In this document: positions 22,554-36,700 of the stretch, one piece after another
Layout: each line of letters starts with the position of its first letter
How positions within the stretch are numbered: the stretch's first letter is position 1
Origin: Pisolithus tinctorius
Lineage: Eukaryota > Basidiomycota > Agaricomycetes > Boletales > Pisolithaceae
Direction of reading: 5' to 3'
DNA: 64,000 bases
Assembly (NCBI GenBank): GCA_024663395.1
Contig: JANFAH010000089.1
Coordinates: 1 to 64,000 of the forward strand
Position numbers and translations under genes: made by a program
Notes under the pieces: generated by a model
Seen by the model: the letters and a program-made list of their open reading frames with translations, nothing else
The model's database searches: none
Told to the model about the DNA's origin: nothing

Positions 22554-23977
22554 ATGTCTGTCACTTGTTTGAAAAACTGGCTCGAAAAGCAAGGTATTCG
22601 TGTTCAGTACCTCCTTTCGTTGAATTCTCGGACTCACTTTCGCGTTCTTGCCAGTCTCTGTGTGTCCTTTGACATACGCGGTCATTTTATCTATCGGTGC
22701 TTTCACCCTCGCTCGGTTCCTGTTCAAGACATGGCTCGTTTTTAGCCAGACGTTTATCTTTTCCGGTAAAAGCGTATGCCGCGCATCTCTACAAGCCAAC
22801 AAGTCTATTCTGACAAGTCTTTGACATCTCCTAGCTTAAGCAATTCGGCGCAATGAGGGGTGCATGGGCTGGTTCGTCATTTCATGTGTCATATAGACCG
22901 GTTTTAGATGTTTCATCTAGTCGTCACCGGTGCCTCTGACGGGATTGGCAGAGAATTTGCATTGCAACTAGGTTCAGCTGGATTCAATGTACTTCTCGTC
23001 GCTCGCAACCAAGCTATGTTGTCAGATGTTGCGAGCGAGATTGGTGCGGGAATTCACTCTCCTTTCATCGTAGGCCTGTTTAATACTTACCTCACATAGC
23101 TGAGAGGACGGCAGGAAGAGCCGAAAGTAAAATATACGTGCTTGATTTCGCGAAGAAGGATACGGAAGCGTTCGGCGGCCTTAAGTCACTTCTCGACAAT
23201 TTGGACGTTGGGGTGCTAGGTACGGATCTACGCTCAGCTTCCTTGACGTATGCTAATATGGATACCCCACCGAAGTTAACAATGTCGGAAAGTCCCATGT
23301 CATGCCAACCTATTTTGCAGAAACCACCGACCAAGAAAACGAGGAGATTGTCATCATCAACGTTGACACTATGATCCGAGTCACGCATGCTGTTCTCCCC
23401 GGGATGGTCCAACGGTGCGCTGCACTCTATTTGTCCTTCTTGCATGTCCATGAAACATTCGTCCAGTAAGCGTGGTTTAATTTTTAACGTTGGGTCGTTT
23501 GCGGGTCAAGTCCCCTCCCCTATGCTTGCCACCTACTCCGGCACCAAGGCATTCATGTCCACCTTCACCAGCGCACTCGCGGAGGAGGTCTGGAAATACA
23601 ATATCATCGTGCAGCACCTCAACACGTACTTCGTCGTACGTCCCCTCAACTTTGGCTCAATTATGCTCGCTTGAGTGTATACTCACCACTCTGCTCACCA
23701 GGTATCCAAGATGTCTAACATTCGCAAGTCATCCGCACTAGTCCCTACGCCGCGAGCATACGTCCGTGCAGCACTGAGCAAGGTTGGATTGGCCTGTGGG
23801 GCCGCCATGACGGAGCGTCCTGGCACCCTCACTCCGTTTTGGAGCCATGCTTTACTCGATTACCTCATCCACGTAATCGGGTGGAAATCCGCTTTCATAT
23901 CGTATACCCACGCTTTGCACAAGGATATCCGTCGGCGCGCCTTGAGGAAACTTGAGAGGAAGGCAAAGAGCCAGTAG
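22554..23977 (+). CDS. IFA38: Very-long-chain 3-oxoacyl-CoA reductase (SDR)
   Basis: Eight exons (22554-22593, 22655-22773, 22835-22871, 22921-23043, 23100-23219, 23276-23414, 23467-23635 and 23702-23977) total 1023 nt (340 residues, close to the usual ~345). An N-terminal membrane helix ([20 protein letters not shown]) precedes the Rossmann nucleotide motif TGASDGIG (67-74). The NNVG motif (148-151), catalytic Ser203 and the Tyr216-x3-Lys220 pair (YSGTK) are all present. The C-terminus KAKSQ is a KxKxx-type ER-retrieval signal. The enzyme uses NADPH to reduce 3-ketoacyl-CoA in the ER fatty-acid elongation cycle, feeding sphingolipid synthesis. All key residues are intact. Confidence 0.93.
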
Positions 23978-24735
23978 AAAATTCTTTCAAACATTTCTCT
24001 TGTATGTTTTTCATTGGGACTCACCTACGGGTACAAAGAAGATCTTGCCTGGTGGGCCCCGGTTAAACAGTAGGACTTTGCGGGTTGCATGCAGAACGCC
24101 AGGGTCTTTACATTGGTGGAACATTAAGAAGAGACTTGACTATCCCACTTTTCGCTGAAGCTCTTTGTCTATCTCTTGTTACATGAGAATTTGGCGGTGG
24201 CCCTAACGTCAGCCTGAGAGGACTAAACGTGTGTGGTAAGTATCACTCAGTTGCACCGTAAGTATCGCCTGGGTCCATTCAATGTGGCTAGACCTTAACG
24301 TCGGCTGGCTTAACGACTCCGGGCAAATGTTTCAAACCTCACTTGTGTTCTTGTTTGAAGACGTTCGTTTGAGTGCGACTTCCAGTGGTCACTCAGTAGC
24401 GCACTATGCACTTACTTTTTTATCGTGATCATGAAAAACGATGAAAGTGTGAGGCACAATCTAATTGAGCGAAATTGAATAGGTCCGACTCGACGTGCGA
24501 ATTTTCACAATTTATTTACGTTTCTACGGTAAGTTGTGATAGATCTACTCGAGTTCGCCGTCAATCGCTTTCTGACGTGCAGCGGGCGAGGTCCCCAGTT
24601 TTGGAAACGCTCAGGGTTACCATGGGTCCAGATCCCAGATAAATATGAAGCGAATGGAGACCGTTCGGTCCCACCCAGTTGTCTCTCCTTCCCTTCCTTC
24701 ACCTTCCTTTTGAACATCAGCTTATAATTGCTCCC
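23978..24735. other. Intergenic region
   Basis: About 760 bases between two same-strand genes. It should hold the IFA38 3' UTR and the DUF6534 promoter, including C/T-rich tracts at 24676-24715 just before the start. No gene is seen. Confidence 0.45.
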
Positions 24736-26362
24736 ATGGGTGAATTCGACAAAACACTAGGTGTGCTTCATTCTTCTTCGCATCTGCAATGCAGGTATTC
24801 ATACAGTACTTTAGGGACCCTCTTGATAGGGATATTCTGTACGTCCTTTTATCCATTGGTACTGCTGCTTCAATAACAACAATATCGTTTCGCAAGTCAA
24901 CACCTACCTCTATGGTCTTGTTACATACCAGTTTGCAGCATACTGCAGAAGCAGTAAGTAGCACCTTGTGAGAGCTTGTCTTGTTACCTAGCTCCACAGA
25001 TTTCAACGATCCGTTACATGTCAGGTCGGTTCTCGTTTTCAGCATCCCCCCCTCCTTTATTGTAATGTTTGTTCCGTATACTGCAGGGCCATGGTGTGGT
25101 CGTTGTTCATCCTGGACACGTTCCATAGTGGATCGTAAGTATGACTATTTATAACGTCTATCTGCGTGTTCCATTCACCATGACACCATCACCACAGAGT
25201 CATATACATGGCTTGGTCATACACGTTCGTTTTCAGTTGCTGTGTTCCCACCCATGTCATTCATCGTTCATCAGTGTCACGAACTATGACAACCCAGCAG
25301 CTCTGGCAGGTGCGTTGTCTGGTGGTTAACTCCATTGGCAGCGCCGTTGACACAACCAATAAGTTGCTGAATGGCCGTACACGTTCACACCCATTGGTAC
25401 GGCTGCCTCCGCTCTAGTGACTCAACTCTTCCTTGGGTACCGGTGCGCTATTTCCTTCTTTAGTTGGGACGTTTGAGGCGATATTTCTAGGATATGGCGT
25501 CTGAGCGGCAGCGACATCCTCTTTGCCACAGTGATTCTATTGGCTATCCCATCTTTTGCTCTCGGGATGGCCTGCGGTATCAAAGCATGGATTATCCAAG
25601 TGTCAGTCACTCGATTTGGCATTGTTCCAGACGGAATATTCTTACGTCTGCTGTTCAGGCTTTCTGAGTTATCCCAGCTTAACAACCTTGTGACTGCCTG
25701 GCTTGCGATGCAAGTCTCGATTGACATTTTCATCACCGGTTAGTAGCTGCCTTTTTTGTGGTTTTCCTATCATTGATCCAATTGGTGCAGTTACGTTAAC
25801 CATAATTTTTACACGTTCAAAGACTGGGTACCACAAGACGGATACCGTTCTTAACCGCTTAATTCGTGGTGCTATCCAAACAGGATTGTTCGCTGGCATC
25901 TTCTCCCTTGGTGATCTGATTAGTTTCTTGGTTCTCCCGACGACGAACCTCTACGGGATGTTTGCCATTCCGATAGGCCGTATCTATACAAACGTGAGTG
26001 ACCTTTAGGAGTGAGACTGTCCCAGCAAAATAACGGGTTGGTATATGTGTTTAACAGACCCTCTTTGACACGCTATTGACGCGTGAGGAACTTAAGTCAC
26101 AAATGGCTGGTACATACGAAAGAAAATCAGGGGTATGTTTGACATTGCTTCTTCCCTTTATATTTGACGTACCCGTTCTTCCCCACTTGATGAATAGAAC
26201 GACATCAACTGGGCTCATTCAACTACCGCAAGGGATGTGTCCAACATCCAACTGGAGGTCCCAAAAGAGACACCTACAAATGCAATCCAGCTCGAGGTTC
26301 ACACAACAGTACTCACGGAGAGGTCATCGTTTGACGGGGATGGTAAGACCATGGCCCTGTAA
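24736..26362 (+). CDS. DUF6534-family seven-TM protein
   Basis: Thirteen short exons: 24736-24760, 24815-24838, 24897-24953, 25000-25024, 25087-25134, 25198-25224, 25275-25309, 25364-25442, 25491-25601, 25659-25738, 25791-25993, 26058-26132 and 26198-26362. They total 954 nt (317 residues). Motifs include TLGTLLIGIFFNTYLYGLV, WSLFILDTFHSG, WPYTFTPIGTA, KTGYHKTDTVLNRLIRGAI and PIGRIYTN, and about seven hydrophobic segments precede a polar tail. This is the expanded, basidiomycete-specific DUF6534 family of 7-TM proteins of unknown function, sometimes likened to receptors. All 12 introns have GT-AG ends and consistent phase, some splitting exons of only 24-27 nt. The start is ATG 24736; upstream in-frame codons are not ATG. 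Confidence 0.9.
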
Positions 26363-27028
26363 CGTTAGGCTCGTCACTGGATCTCCAAGGATCGACGAAA
26401 GCAGCTGCGCCTCAGAACAGTCTTGTACATAAAGAATAGGTCCATCCGTGACAAGCACGCTCTGAGGTTTTCATCACAATCTAGATATCCGTCACCCATC
26501 ATCATCATTATCAAGCAAAACGATATCCTGAAGCAAGTGAACATTGTCAATCACTATTCTGCTGCTCCTTTTGGCGTGCATATTATAATTGTGCATATAT
26601 TCTGTCATTGGCCGACCTTTACATTGCCTGCGAGTTATCGATCGCTTTCACGTGCCGTAATACCTATATATATGAGCTCAATGGTCATGCGATGCCACTA
26701 TATCGACTACATATCAGTCTTACACTGTCAGTATCACGCTATGGTCGGTACTCGTTATTTTCAGAGTATTACGATCAAGTGAGCGAACAGCTTGGGAGAG
26801 GTCCTTAGTATCGGCGTGATGAGACAGTCACAACGGGAGTGACTTAGCAATGCTAGTGAATATCGGTACGAGGATCCATTGCCCTAGAACATCCTGCAAT
26901 AGCCTACAGCATGACAAAACATCTGCGAAGACCTTCCCTAACTAGCGTAAGTACATGTGCCGTCGTGTCAAGTGAGCGACGATTATGTTGCCCGTTGTGG
27001 TCGAATACATGCAAAAATGAAAGACCCT
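26363..27028. other. Convergent intergenic region
   Basis: About 670 bases between convergent genes. Some short frames (26423-26782) exist but lack motifs; nothing else supported. Confidence 0.45.
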
Positions 27029-30000
27029 CTACGACATAATTTCCTTCTGATGGCTAGTCACGAGCGTCTTGATCTCTGCTGCGTTCAATACCTGAGCAGA
27101 TGTGAGGCGTGTAAACGGAACCATTGACACAAGCAAAGTGAACAAACCTTCCACCCATGCAAAGCTGCCGCGCGAGTGTATCCGTTCAAGGCCTCCTTGG
27201 CAGTGTACGGTCTGCAGGTAAGAAGAGAAAGAAAGACGGATCATTACATCAATATCCCATGGTCGGTTGTGTCAATGATGTTGGGCCTCACCTATCCCAG
27301 TACTGAGGATGCAATCTTGCAGGCCGAGGGGTTATGTTCGATATCGCAAGTTTGATCTGCAACAGAATTGCCGGGACACTGCGCAAGGGAAAGATACTTG
27401 GGACTAAGGTTTTTACCCTATCCGAAGACTAGACATACCTATAACTTGGAAGCCATCCTGTACTGCATGAGCTATAAAGCATTTTCCAAACCATGATGCC
27501 GCGCACCGTCTGAGGTTAGCAAATCCATGCATATCGATCCCCCTGTACCATTGCGAATAGTCCGTGTATAGTAGCGGGCATGCAGCAGAGTGCTTACCAT
27601 CCGTTATATGGCCACCTCCGCCCTGGGTGCAAATGTATCTTCGAACTTAGGAGGATAGAGTGAGTACACGCACCTGCGAAAAGGGCAGGAAACGAGGTCG
27701 TATGACACGGAAGAAGGGAGGCGAGTGTGGAAAGCTTGGTGGGAACCGAACTTCAAGAACTACCGAATTCACGCCTCTGGCAAGACCAAGAAGAGGGCTC
27801 AACATTACACCATTCAATACTGAAACAATCTACGTACCTTTCTTTCATGTCTTTAGCTACTGGGAGCTCGGGATCGAAGGAGTGCATCTCGACAACCCAT
27901 TGATAGATATTGTCTGTGTTAAATTCAGAGGGAATATACCACCCTAGAAGCTCTATCTCGTTTTGCTTCCGAGCCTTCAGTAGTTCTTTGTGCAATACTT
28001 TCAGTTCTCTTTGCAGAGCCATGGTGGCTACCGTGGAGGACTCGATAGGTGGCGGAAGCAAGTCTAGAACGTTCTTCTCGGTCCATCCATGGTCTGGGAA
28101 CCATTTGAGAGGGGGGTCGGTTGTCACCACCATATCCGCAGTCATAGCTGGGGAACTAAGGCTAGCAGGCATGACAGATTGTTGCACCTCGTCCGCTGCC
28201 CCGAAGATTGACATGTCGTCTTGGTCATACTCTACGGATAATCGTGCTTGACGGCACTCTTCTAGGATCTTGTCAAGGTGATGCGATGGTTTCGGTATGT
28301 CGATTGGTACATTTTGGACCTTAGCTTCATATTGTGGATCTTGTTCTAGGAATATTCCTCTAGGACCCTTGGGATAGATAGCTTCTTGTGTGGGATCATG
28401 ATCTCCACAGTCGACCAACAAATACCGACTAAAGACGGCCAGAGAAAAAGGGAAGGCGATCAGGTATGCGCTCACATATGGCAGTTGAGGGTGGCAAACG
28501 GAGACATACCACATGATCCAATCTGTATTATTTACGACATAACACGGAAACCTGCACACGAATCTCGACGGAACGTTGACGATCTCCGCAAGTACGAGGC
28601 ATTTATTGGGTTTCAGGTTGCTGCCTCCCCATCTTGAGTAATTTGGGGCGGCATACGTCGACATCGACACTGAGCCGTCTGCCGCGAAGTAGACCCCTGG
28701 ATATGTAGCAGTATTAACATGTCTAGAAGTAGGCGGGAAGGGAAGAGTCAGGGCTGACCGTTTCCATAGCTTCGTCCGTTGACGATGTGTTTGTACCATA
28801 GTCCGTGACGGATGATCTTAAACCAAGAGAATCAGAAAGGGACAAGTTCATAGAAGAACTATGCATACCGAGTGCCAATTCTTCATTGGGGAACCATGGA
28901 AAGCCTGCACAAAAGAGGAGAAAAGATGAACCGTTGCCGCGCGATTTTGGGAGAAAGGAGCCCACAAATATAGTGGGATACCTCGATGGTGTAATATGGG
29001 ACTCCTGTTCCAGTGCAGCGTTGAACTTGGCTGCTTTGTCGGGAGCGCCTGTCATGATACGAAACTGACGATAGGAATCGCCTGGATACAAGTAGTAGTC
29101 AATCAACGCACAACTACGGACATAGATATTGCGAGATGCAACTGACTAACCGATGTTCCCAAGCAAGTCTTCTCTGCTCTTCAGTTCCTGGATATGTGCT
29201 GTGCATGATGCGAAGCACCTGTACGAAGCCATGAGCTTCCTCGACGCAGGCCGTAGATACTCCATGAACTCACCACTTCAAAAGGGACCAAGCAGCCGGG
29301 GGAGTCTGAGAATCCATATCCTGCAATCTCGCCGTTGGGTTCTTTAATAAAAACTGCTTCATCGCGGCGATCTAGGGGCCAACGTCATCAGTCCAGTGTC
29401 CCACGTTATCAGGACACACGGAACAAGTATACACACCGGAGGAAGTCTATCCAAAAGCGTTGTTATCGTCTTACGCATCTGTACAAGTGTACAATTACCG
29501 TCAACGACCGCCAGCCACAAAATAACGGCCGAAGGTTTACCTCCTGGACAGGTAGAGCATCAAAGTCGCACAACCCGTCGTCGTCGACTATGACAGTGCT
29601 ACCTTGGGGAACTGGGACACGTAGACCCATTCCGCACGGGAAGGGTTCCTCAAGAGCGCCCTCCGCTGCCGCAACATATGCTAGAGAGACCAATAAATCC
29701 ACCGTCTCTGTGTTGGTGGCGACTTCGTACTGCGGAGCACGGAGGGTAAGGGATAAGAAACATCAAGCGGCGCTGCATGGGTGATGTACATACCTCCAAG
29801 GAAGGACCAAAATTCAGTGCGTAGTACTGGAATATGCAGAGATTCGAGCTACACACGTACGGTTTCAGAGCTTCGTATTTCTCGTTTTCGAATCGTTTGT
29901 GACATATGACGCAATTCCGGGCGCAGAGCTGGACCAAAGGTGAGAAGGTATCGAGTAAGTTATGATCACCTCACCGCAAGCCGCCTAATCAAGAACGCGA

Positions 30001-31577
30001 AAGTGGTCGTGATGATGTTGATGTCTGGTGATCCAGCCTCCATGGGATCAGCAGGCAGTTGGTACGAAGCAGATAATTTCCTCTCAGTCTCGTCTGCATT
30101 AGATAACATCTACAACCCATCAAGTCGTTCAAAAGTTGGCCAGAGAAACCGTGCGCACCTCCTCTTTTCTAGAAAAAACATTCTCGGGATCATCTAGTGC
30201 AGCTTCAGACTGCCACAGCAACTCTTCCGCAGCAGCCCAACTCAACCCGATCCTCCTCCTCAGCCAGATCAGGCGAAGTAGATACTTGTCCAATAAGTCC
30301 TCTAGTGAATCGCTCAAGCCCATTTTCCTGAAAGCACCCGCACCTGCTACTTCGTGTTGCAACCTTTCTTCAAACAACTGTGCAGATCCATCAGCAACGC
30401 CCCCTTCCGATTCTGTGACATGAATGTATTGACGGAAGGCGGATCTAACTTGGTCTAAAGGAGGTTTATAGTTCGATGAGAGTCCCAATTTGAATCTGAG
30501 TGCGACGCTTGCGAACGCAGCGTCGGGAATCACGGAACCATCACGACCGAGAACCGGATAGAACCCTCGAAATCCGGATATGAGGAGAGTAAGACATTGA
30601 CCAGGTTGCAAGAAATGTCTGTCCCAGGCGAATAACGCATGCGGAGGGATGTAGGCAGTTAGGTCGATTACAGGTAATGATATGGACAGGTAGAATTCGC
30701 CGCCGCCCGCACGGATAATACCGGGGTGATAGCCTGCATCCCTTGCTTCAGTGAAGTCTCTGGAGGTACCGAGAGGTGAGTAGCTGGCGCGGTGAAGAAA
30801 GGAGAGAAGAGACCAACTTGCACAATCGACTAATTTGTAATTGAGGCACAGAAGAAGGTTCGAAATCCAAATCCATATAGTGGGAAGATTGTTCGTCAAA
30901 ATGGTCTTCATCGAAACTAGAACTCAGCGCATCCATGTCCTCCCTCCCAGCGTCTGCTTCGAGTCCTTCGAGCCCACCTTCTTCGTTATGATCGTTGATG
31001 GATATGGCATTGGAGCCACGAGGCAACTCTTCCAAGAAAAACTCGACGACATCTTTTACCGTGCACGATTTTCGATCTGACAACTTTTTGATGGAGTTAG
31101 AAATTTGGGGTGTGACGAATGCATCGTCTTGAGTGTAGCCGAAGAAGGTATGGTTATGAGGATATTCGGATGTGTCTAAACCGTGGATCAGATTATGTAT
31201 TGTAATTAAATGAGGCGTTACGAAGAGAGCGAGCCGGTACCTGAAATGAAGATGTTTATCGTTGTCGTCGGTGTCATTCCATCTCCACATCTGTTCAAGG
31301 ATTCTGACAGGATATGTGCATCGACGAGATCGAACTTGAAGGATCCTTCTTCATCGCCAGCTTTGACGTCTATGTACCAACGACCAAAGTGGATGTGCAT
31401 GCATGCCGGCGAGCGTGAGGGCAACAATCAGGGGAGCTCGATGAAGGAGAATTTACCCTCACCATACACAGTCCATCTCCTACTGTTGCTTGCTGACGTT
31501 GACTTGAAGCTAGTGCACGTTTGAAGCTCGGACAGATCTGCGGCGAACTTCTTAGGACCATTGACGGGACCTGACAT
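27029..31577 (-). CDS. PARP catalytic domain fused to E2 ubiquitin-conjugating domain
   Basis: A long multi-exon gene whose start (ATG 31577) and stop (27029-27031) I can place, with most but not all junctions resolved. The N-terminal part contains GDEEGSFKF and YPHNHTFFGYT. A conserved middle region includes a Cys-rich stretch near 29900-29800 (CARNCVICHKRF). The PARP domain follows (about 29090-28420), with the nicotinamide-binding His in AFHGSP (about 28895) and the Tyr in NGVYFAADGS (about 28690); the third position lies in the CRYLLV strand. The C-terminal E2 domain (about 27960-27030) has WVVEMHSFDPELP, VRFPPSFPHSPPFFRV and the catalytic Cys in GGSICMDLL (codon 27529-27531). PARP-UBC fusions are known from fungi and relate to PARP16-like mono-ADP-ribosyltransferases. 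Both active sites look intact, implying coupled ADP-ribosylation and ubiquitin transfer. Confidence 0.87.
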
Positions 31578-33779
31578 GGTCACCATCATGCGAGTGGGAG
31601 TAGGCGTTAAAGTTAGGGATATCAAGACCTCATATAACGTTGCACGAAAGCACGGCTTTAGGGCGAACGAACAGAGTATCTTAAGATCTCTGACTTAAAT
31701 GCTGTTGGTGGGTTGCAGGTTGGCACACCTGCGCTGGAATGGCTGGAATGCTGCGTCCGTTGTCTTTGTGCTTGTGGACACTGGCAGGGTGACTTTGTAC
31801 ATGCTCTGTATGGCGATACGACGATCTACACAAACGTACCTAAAGTTTCAGTCTCTCCCCTGGTGTAAGCCGGTGGTATGTACTAATAGTGAATACTGCA
31901 GCCAATTTGTGGGGGGTTCTATATAGGGGCTTCATCGCTAGATTATGGGGAACGTTACGTAAACTTTGCATCTAGAACTGTGTGCGCAGAGCATGGTGCG
32001 CTGAATGGAGGCAGCTGCTAGTTATGTTCAAGACTGCTACACAACTGGCAATCCATCCTTCGACTTGCCCTCCAATGGCCAGGAACCACTCAGCATTCTT
32101 CGCCAACCTCACAGAAATGCTATGCAACCTCCCCGGCCAATTTCGCATGACGTCTAAATGTCTCCAGCCTCCACCATCCATGTATATTGGGAAACACCAA
32201 CCCTTGACTTCTAATCCAATGTGTGATCACTGCGCAAATGACGAAAGGGGAATGGCAGTACATACTTCTATTGCCTTGTCGGTGTTACATACCAGATTAT
32301 ACTCATTTTCCCCAGTGAAAGCGTAGGTCCATGGCTTTTGTTCAATGAAGCGAGTTTACTAGTAGGATTAAACTGGAGTTCCCTTGATCCCTCTGGAATG
32401 CTGTCCTGATACGTTTTATCGTTGCCCTTGTTGCGCTGTCGCAAACGTTTTCATGTTGTCCATCAAGGATTCCTACGATGGTCCCATGAAAGCGGCAACT
32501 GAGTCGATATCAATGCACATTCTCCATCACTCACATGGCCGGGGATGATGATGTTGATGAGGGCGACGATATTGTGCACAGGTAGCGTTCTCAACACCCA
32601 CAGCAGTGGGTATTCGAGCGCCAAGGAAGTAGCAACTACCAGATAAGTCCTCGAGCTGCAGAAAAAACGGGATCAGAAAATATCTCTTATGAAACCTTGA
32701 TCTGTGACCACTCACGATTGCACCCCAGGGATCCCCATCGGTCGTCCTCTCTGCGCCGTCTGGTCTTGCGGAGTAGTGTACAACAATATGCATTCGCCCG
32801 CAGGCTCTGAAAACTAGACACTCGGTCGGAGGGAGCGGCAATGTGGCAGCGATTCAGACAAGATCGTGCAGCAGCAGTCGTTTCAGCGCGACAACCCAGT
32901 AGGCTATACACGTGGGTCTTGCCATGATGTCTTTTACAATCCGTACCGCTACCCTCCGTGGCAACGGCATATACGGTCGCAGAGGGTGAGGAAGCAATAG
33001 ACCGTTGTACAACAACGAATACATTGACAGGTATGAGCGCCCGACATTCAGCTCAGGGTTTCCTAGGGTCAGCATTAACTTCGTCCAAGTTCACGATATT
33101 GGATTTACGTGTTGGATTCGGCAATGCGAGTTTGAGTGAGAGTGATTTCTCTTCGATTCATTACAGGAAGTCATGGTGACTATGACAAAGGCATTAGTAG
33201 AGGGTAAGGGCCTGAGGGCTCCCCTTGCTAGATACGTGAGCCATGCCAGAGTTATCAATAAACACTGGCATGATGTCGTGTCAATAGTAGGTAGGAGTTG
33301 GTACGATGCTGTTTCAGGGCACCACCAGAGATCTGTTAGCATCCCGTACGAAGTCGCACATTTATCAACAGCCGGTCACGATCATCAACACTGACTGCAG
33401 CGAGGATTGTAACACCGTTACTTACGGCCATAAGTAGGATCCGGAACCAGGAGAGGTACGCGTGACATGACGTCCAGACCTGATGATCAATAAGTCGAAG
33501 TCGTTTACCCTACGGGGGTCTAGCAGTAAATATCGGTCGGCAGACTAGAAGCGAAGCGGCATGATCGCCGACCTCCGGAACATCGTTCAACGGGCAGATT
33601 GGACGTGCGAAGAGCAGGGGAGGAGGGTAAAACGAGGGTTACAAGGAGCCTAGAAATGTTCGCCATCGGTTATCGGGACGTGTACTTACGTAATACTCTT
33701 ACAACGTGAGTACTACAGCAAGTGCGACAGCCCGCAACCTCATCTCGTCAAGTTTGACAACTCACTCGTTTTTTCAAAC
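31578..33779. other. 2.2 kb without a recognisable gene
   Basis: Several open frames lie here on the minus strand (31972-32181, 32527-32841, 32854-33075), but none joins to its neighbour in phase by good GT-AG introns and I recognise no motif. It may contain a decayed or fast-evolving gene; base composition is like the flanking single-copy DNA rather than the transposon block. Confidence 0.45.
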
Positions 33780-36700
33780 ATGGTTGCAAAGCAGTCGAAG
33801 AAATGTCGTCACCCCAGAGTTATCGGCTCATCTAATTCTATGTCTAGCCTTTCCTCCGTACGTAGTTCATTCTTTCCTCCTGATCCCGTTTATCGTTTCA
33901 CACAAAACTAGCCAAGGGATAAGTCCCAGGCTCTAGCTGGGGCTCTCGTTCGGTCTAAGACAGAAACGTGTGATAATTCATCTAGCAGAACATTTGCCAG
34001 AGTGAGGCGCTTCTTCCAGCGGTCGAGCCAAAGTCATCCAACTTTCACTTCTGGGCCAAGTGTTGCCGGAGGTGGGGAAGCGCCGCAGGAACTAACACTA
34101 GTGGGTTCTGCTCACTACGTATGTGATCTATGGTTTCCTGCTGCCGCAACGACTCTGAGTGATTTGTTTGGACAGACTCAACGCTCAATTAGTGAAGCAG
34201 GACCAGAAGCCTTATCAGCTGCAGTAGACAAGGACATCGATGCTGAAATACAAGAATTTGACGAGGTGAACCCCGTATTGCGTATCGACGAATGCGTGGC
34301 TGACCTTGCTGCCAACACCAATACCGCATTCGTCGAAATCCAGGACTTCGGTAACATGTATTTCACACCTTTCAAAGATTTCAAAGAAGTTGCCACTATG
34401 CTTTCCAACGTACGTATGCCGGTTTTGTGGGTTTGTACAGCAACCACATACGCGTGCCAGGTCCACCCCTTCGTCCAAGTTGCTATGGGAATTTTGGTTG
34501 CTGCCTCCCAGGTACGTTCCCGCTCTCATATTCTTTCCTCACCCCTCACTTATCCGTCCTTAGATATTCACGACTAAGGCGAATCTGGATACAGCATTAT
34601 GCGGGCTCCTGAACACAGTCAAAGATGTCTACGTGTTGCTGTCAGAAGAAGATACCGTTAAGAATGTCCAAAGCGCGAGAGAGACATTAGGAATGATTGC
34701 ACGAGTAATAAGCGATGCTGCATATTTCATCAAGGATTATCCAGAGGCGAAGAGTTCCTGTGAGTCCACAGCGCTCTCACTAGGAAATCTGCTTTGATAC
34801 GTTTTCAGGGTCGAGACAAGGGAAGAATCCGATGCGCCAGACGCAGCTCGTCATTGATGACTACGCCAGGATGCTAAGTGACTTGATGCAACAATTTCGA
34901 GGCCATACGGTCCGGAACATCCAGATCAACGCGTACCGCGTTCTTGAAGATTCGGGTGTGGGCGGGATGACTTACGCACAGAGTCCAGGCCTCGTTGGGA
35001 ACAAAAGATGCCTTGACAACACTAGGACAGAGGTTCTCGCGGAAATCATCAACTGGGTCCAGGATGCCAGTGAACACATCCCGCGGATTTTCTGGCTATA
35101 TGGCCAAGGTGGCAAGGGGAAATCTGCTATTGCCCACACCGTCGTCCAGTGGTTTCAGGATGCTGGAGGGCTTGTATCGTGCTTTTGCTTCGCTCGTGAC
35201 AGGCAGGCTGAGCACCGCGAAGGAAAGATATTTACAACCATCGCACGCGATCTTGCGGACCGTGACCCCTCATTCCGGCGAGCACTGGCTAATGTCATTG
35301 CAAGAGATCATTCGCTTGCTACCACATCGGACATCAAGCTACAGTGGGAGAAGCTCATTTTGGGCCCGCTGTCCATGGTCAGGGGTGGCACGATTGGGAG
35401 CGTGTTCGTGGTCATTGACGCATTGGACGAGAGTGGTCTGGAATCATCGCGAAGAGACATTTTATCGGTGCTTGCGTCAGCTCATGCTGTCGGGCTCCCT
35501 CGCAACTTCCGCATCCTCGTGACATCCCGTCCCCTGCCTGATATCAAGGATGCCCTGCGTGCGTCTCAGCACATTAAGGTCTATGCGTTAGACCATATCT
35601 CTGTGGTGTTGGTGGAACGTGATATCCGGTTATTTGTTTCCGAACGACTTGGGAATGTCCGAGACATCGGAGCCACAGAAATTCAGAGAATTGCTCAGGC
35701 GGCTGATGGGATATTTGAGTGGGCTCGTCTCGCCTGCGACTTCATCCAACAAAATAGGCTGGGTCAAACTGCCAAGGAGCGGTTCGAGCTGATCATCTCT
35801 CTTCCTTACGGAGATGGGAGAACCCTGTTAGATGCCATGTATGCAGCAGTTCTGGGAGGCATTGTACCTGAGGACCAAACCAGCCTTGGACGATTCCGTT
35901 CTGTGATGCAGCAGGTTCTCTTCACAGCTGTGCCACTGTCTATGCAGGCATTGAATGAGATACGCAGCCGCTTCCCCTGCGAGGAGGATCATTATGATGT
36001 GGCTGTTGTCCTCACATTTATGGCATCCCTGTTGAGTGGAATCACTGACAGGTCCTCTCCTATTCAACTCCTCCATACATCATTCCACGACTTTCTTGTT
36101 GACCCTGTAAAGGGTGGAGCATACTTCGTTGGTGCATCTGGGATGCACGACCTTGCCTTTGCTTCCTTGCAGATCCTTTGCCATGGCCTACAATTCAACA
36201 TTTGTGGACTGGAATCTTCCTACCTTTGCAATGCTGAGGTTCCTGACTTATCAGAAAGGGTTACCAAAAACATACCACCCTCACTATCATACTCATGTCA
36301 ATACTGGGCCCAGCATCTGCAGATGACTACATTTGACCCTGTGCTTGCAAAATTTGTGAAAGTGATTGTGGGTAGTGAAAAAATTCTTTTTTGGTTGGAG
36401 ACTCTCAGCCTGCTTGGAGTATTTGGATGTGCTAGAGGTGCCCTTACCCACATTACAATATGGTTACAGGTGAGCATTCTATGGTCTTGCTTTAATGTTA
36501 TCTGACATCACATCACAGGGCCAAAATGGCTTTGGTGATACATTAATGATGGCACAAGAGGAGATCAAGTTCATTGAAAATTTTGGCAGTGCAATTGCAT
36601 ATAGTGCACCACACCTATACCTCTCTGCACTACCATTTGCTCCTTCAAACACAATGATATCAAAAATGCTCCTGCCAAAATTTTCTAGCCTTGCTGTGGT

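Noticed and set aside
33706..33936. Start of the NLR-like gene at 33706
   Set aside because: That codon is GTG; ATG 33780 gives a basic N-terminus, good intron 1 phase and a total length divisible by three.
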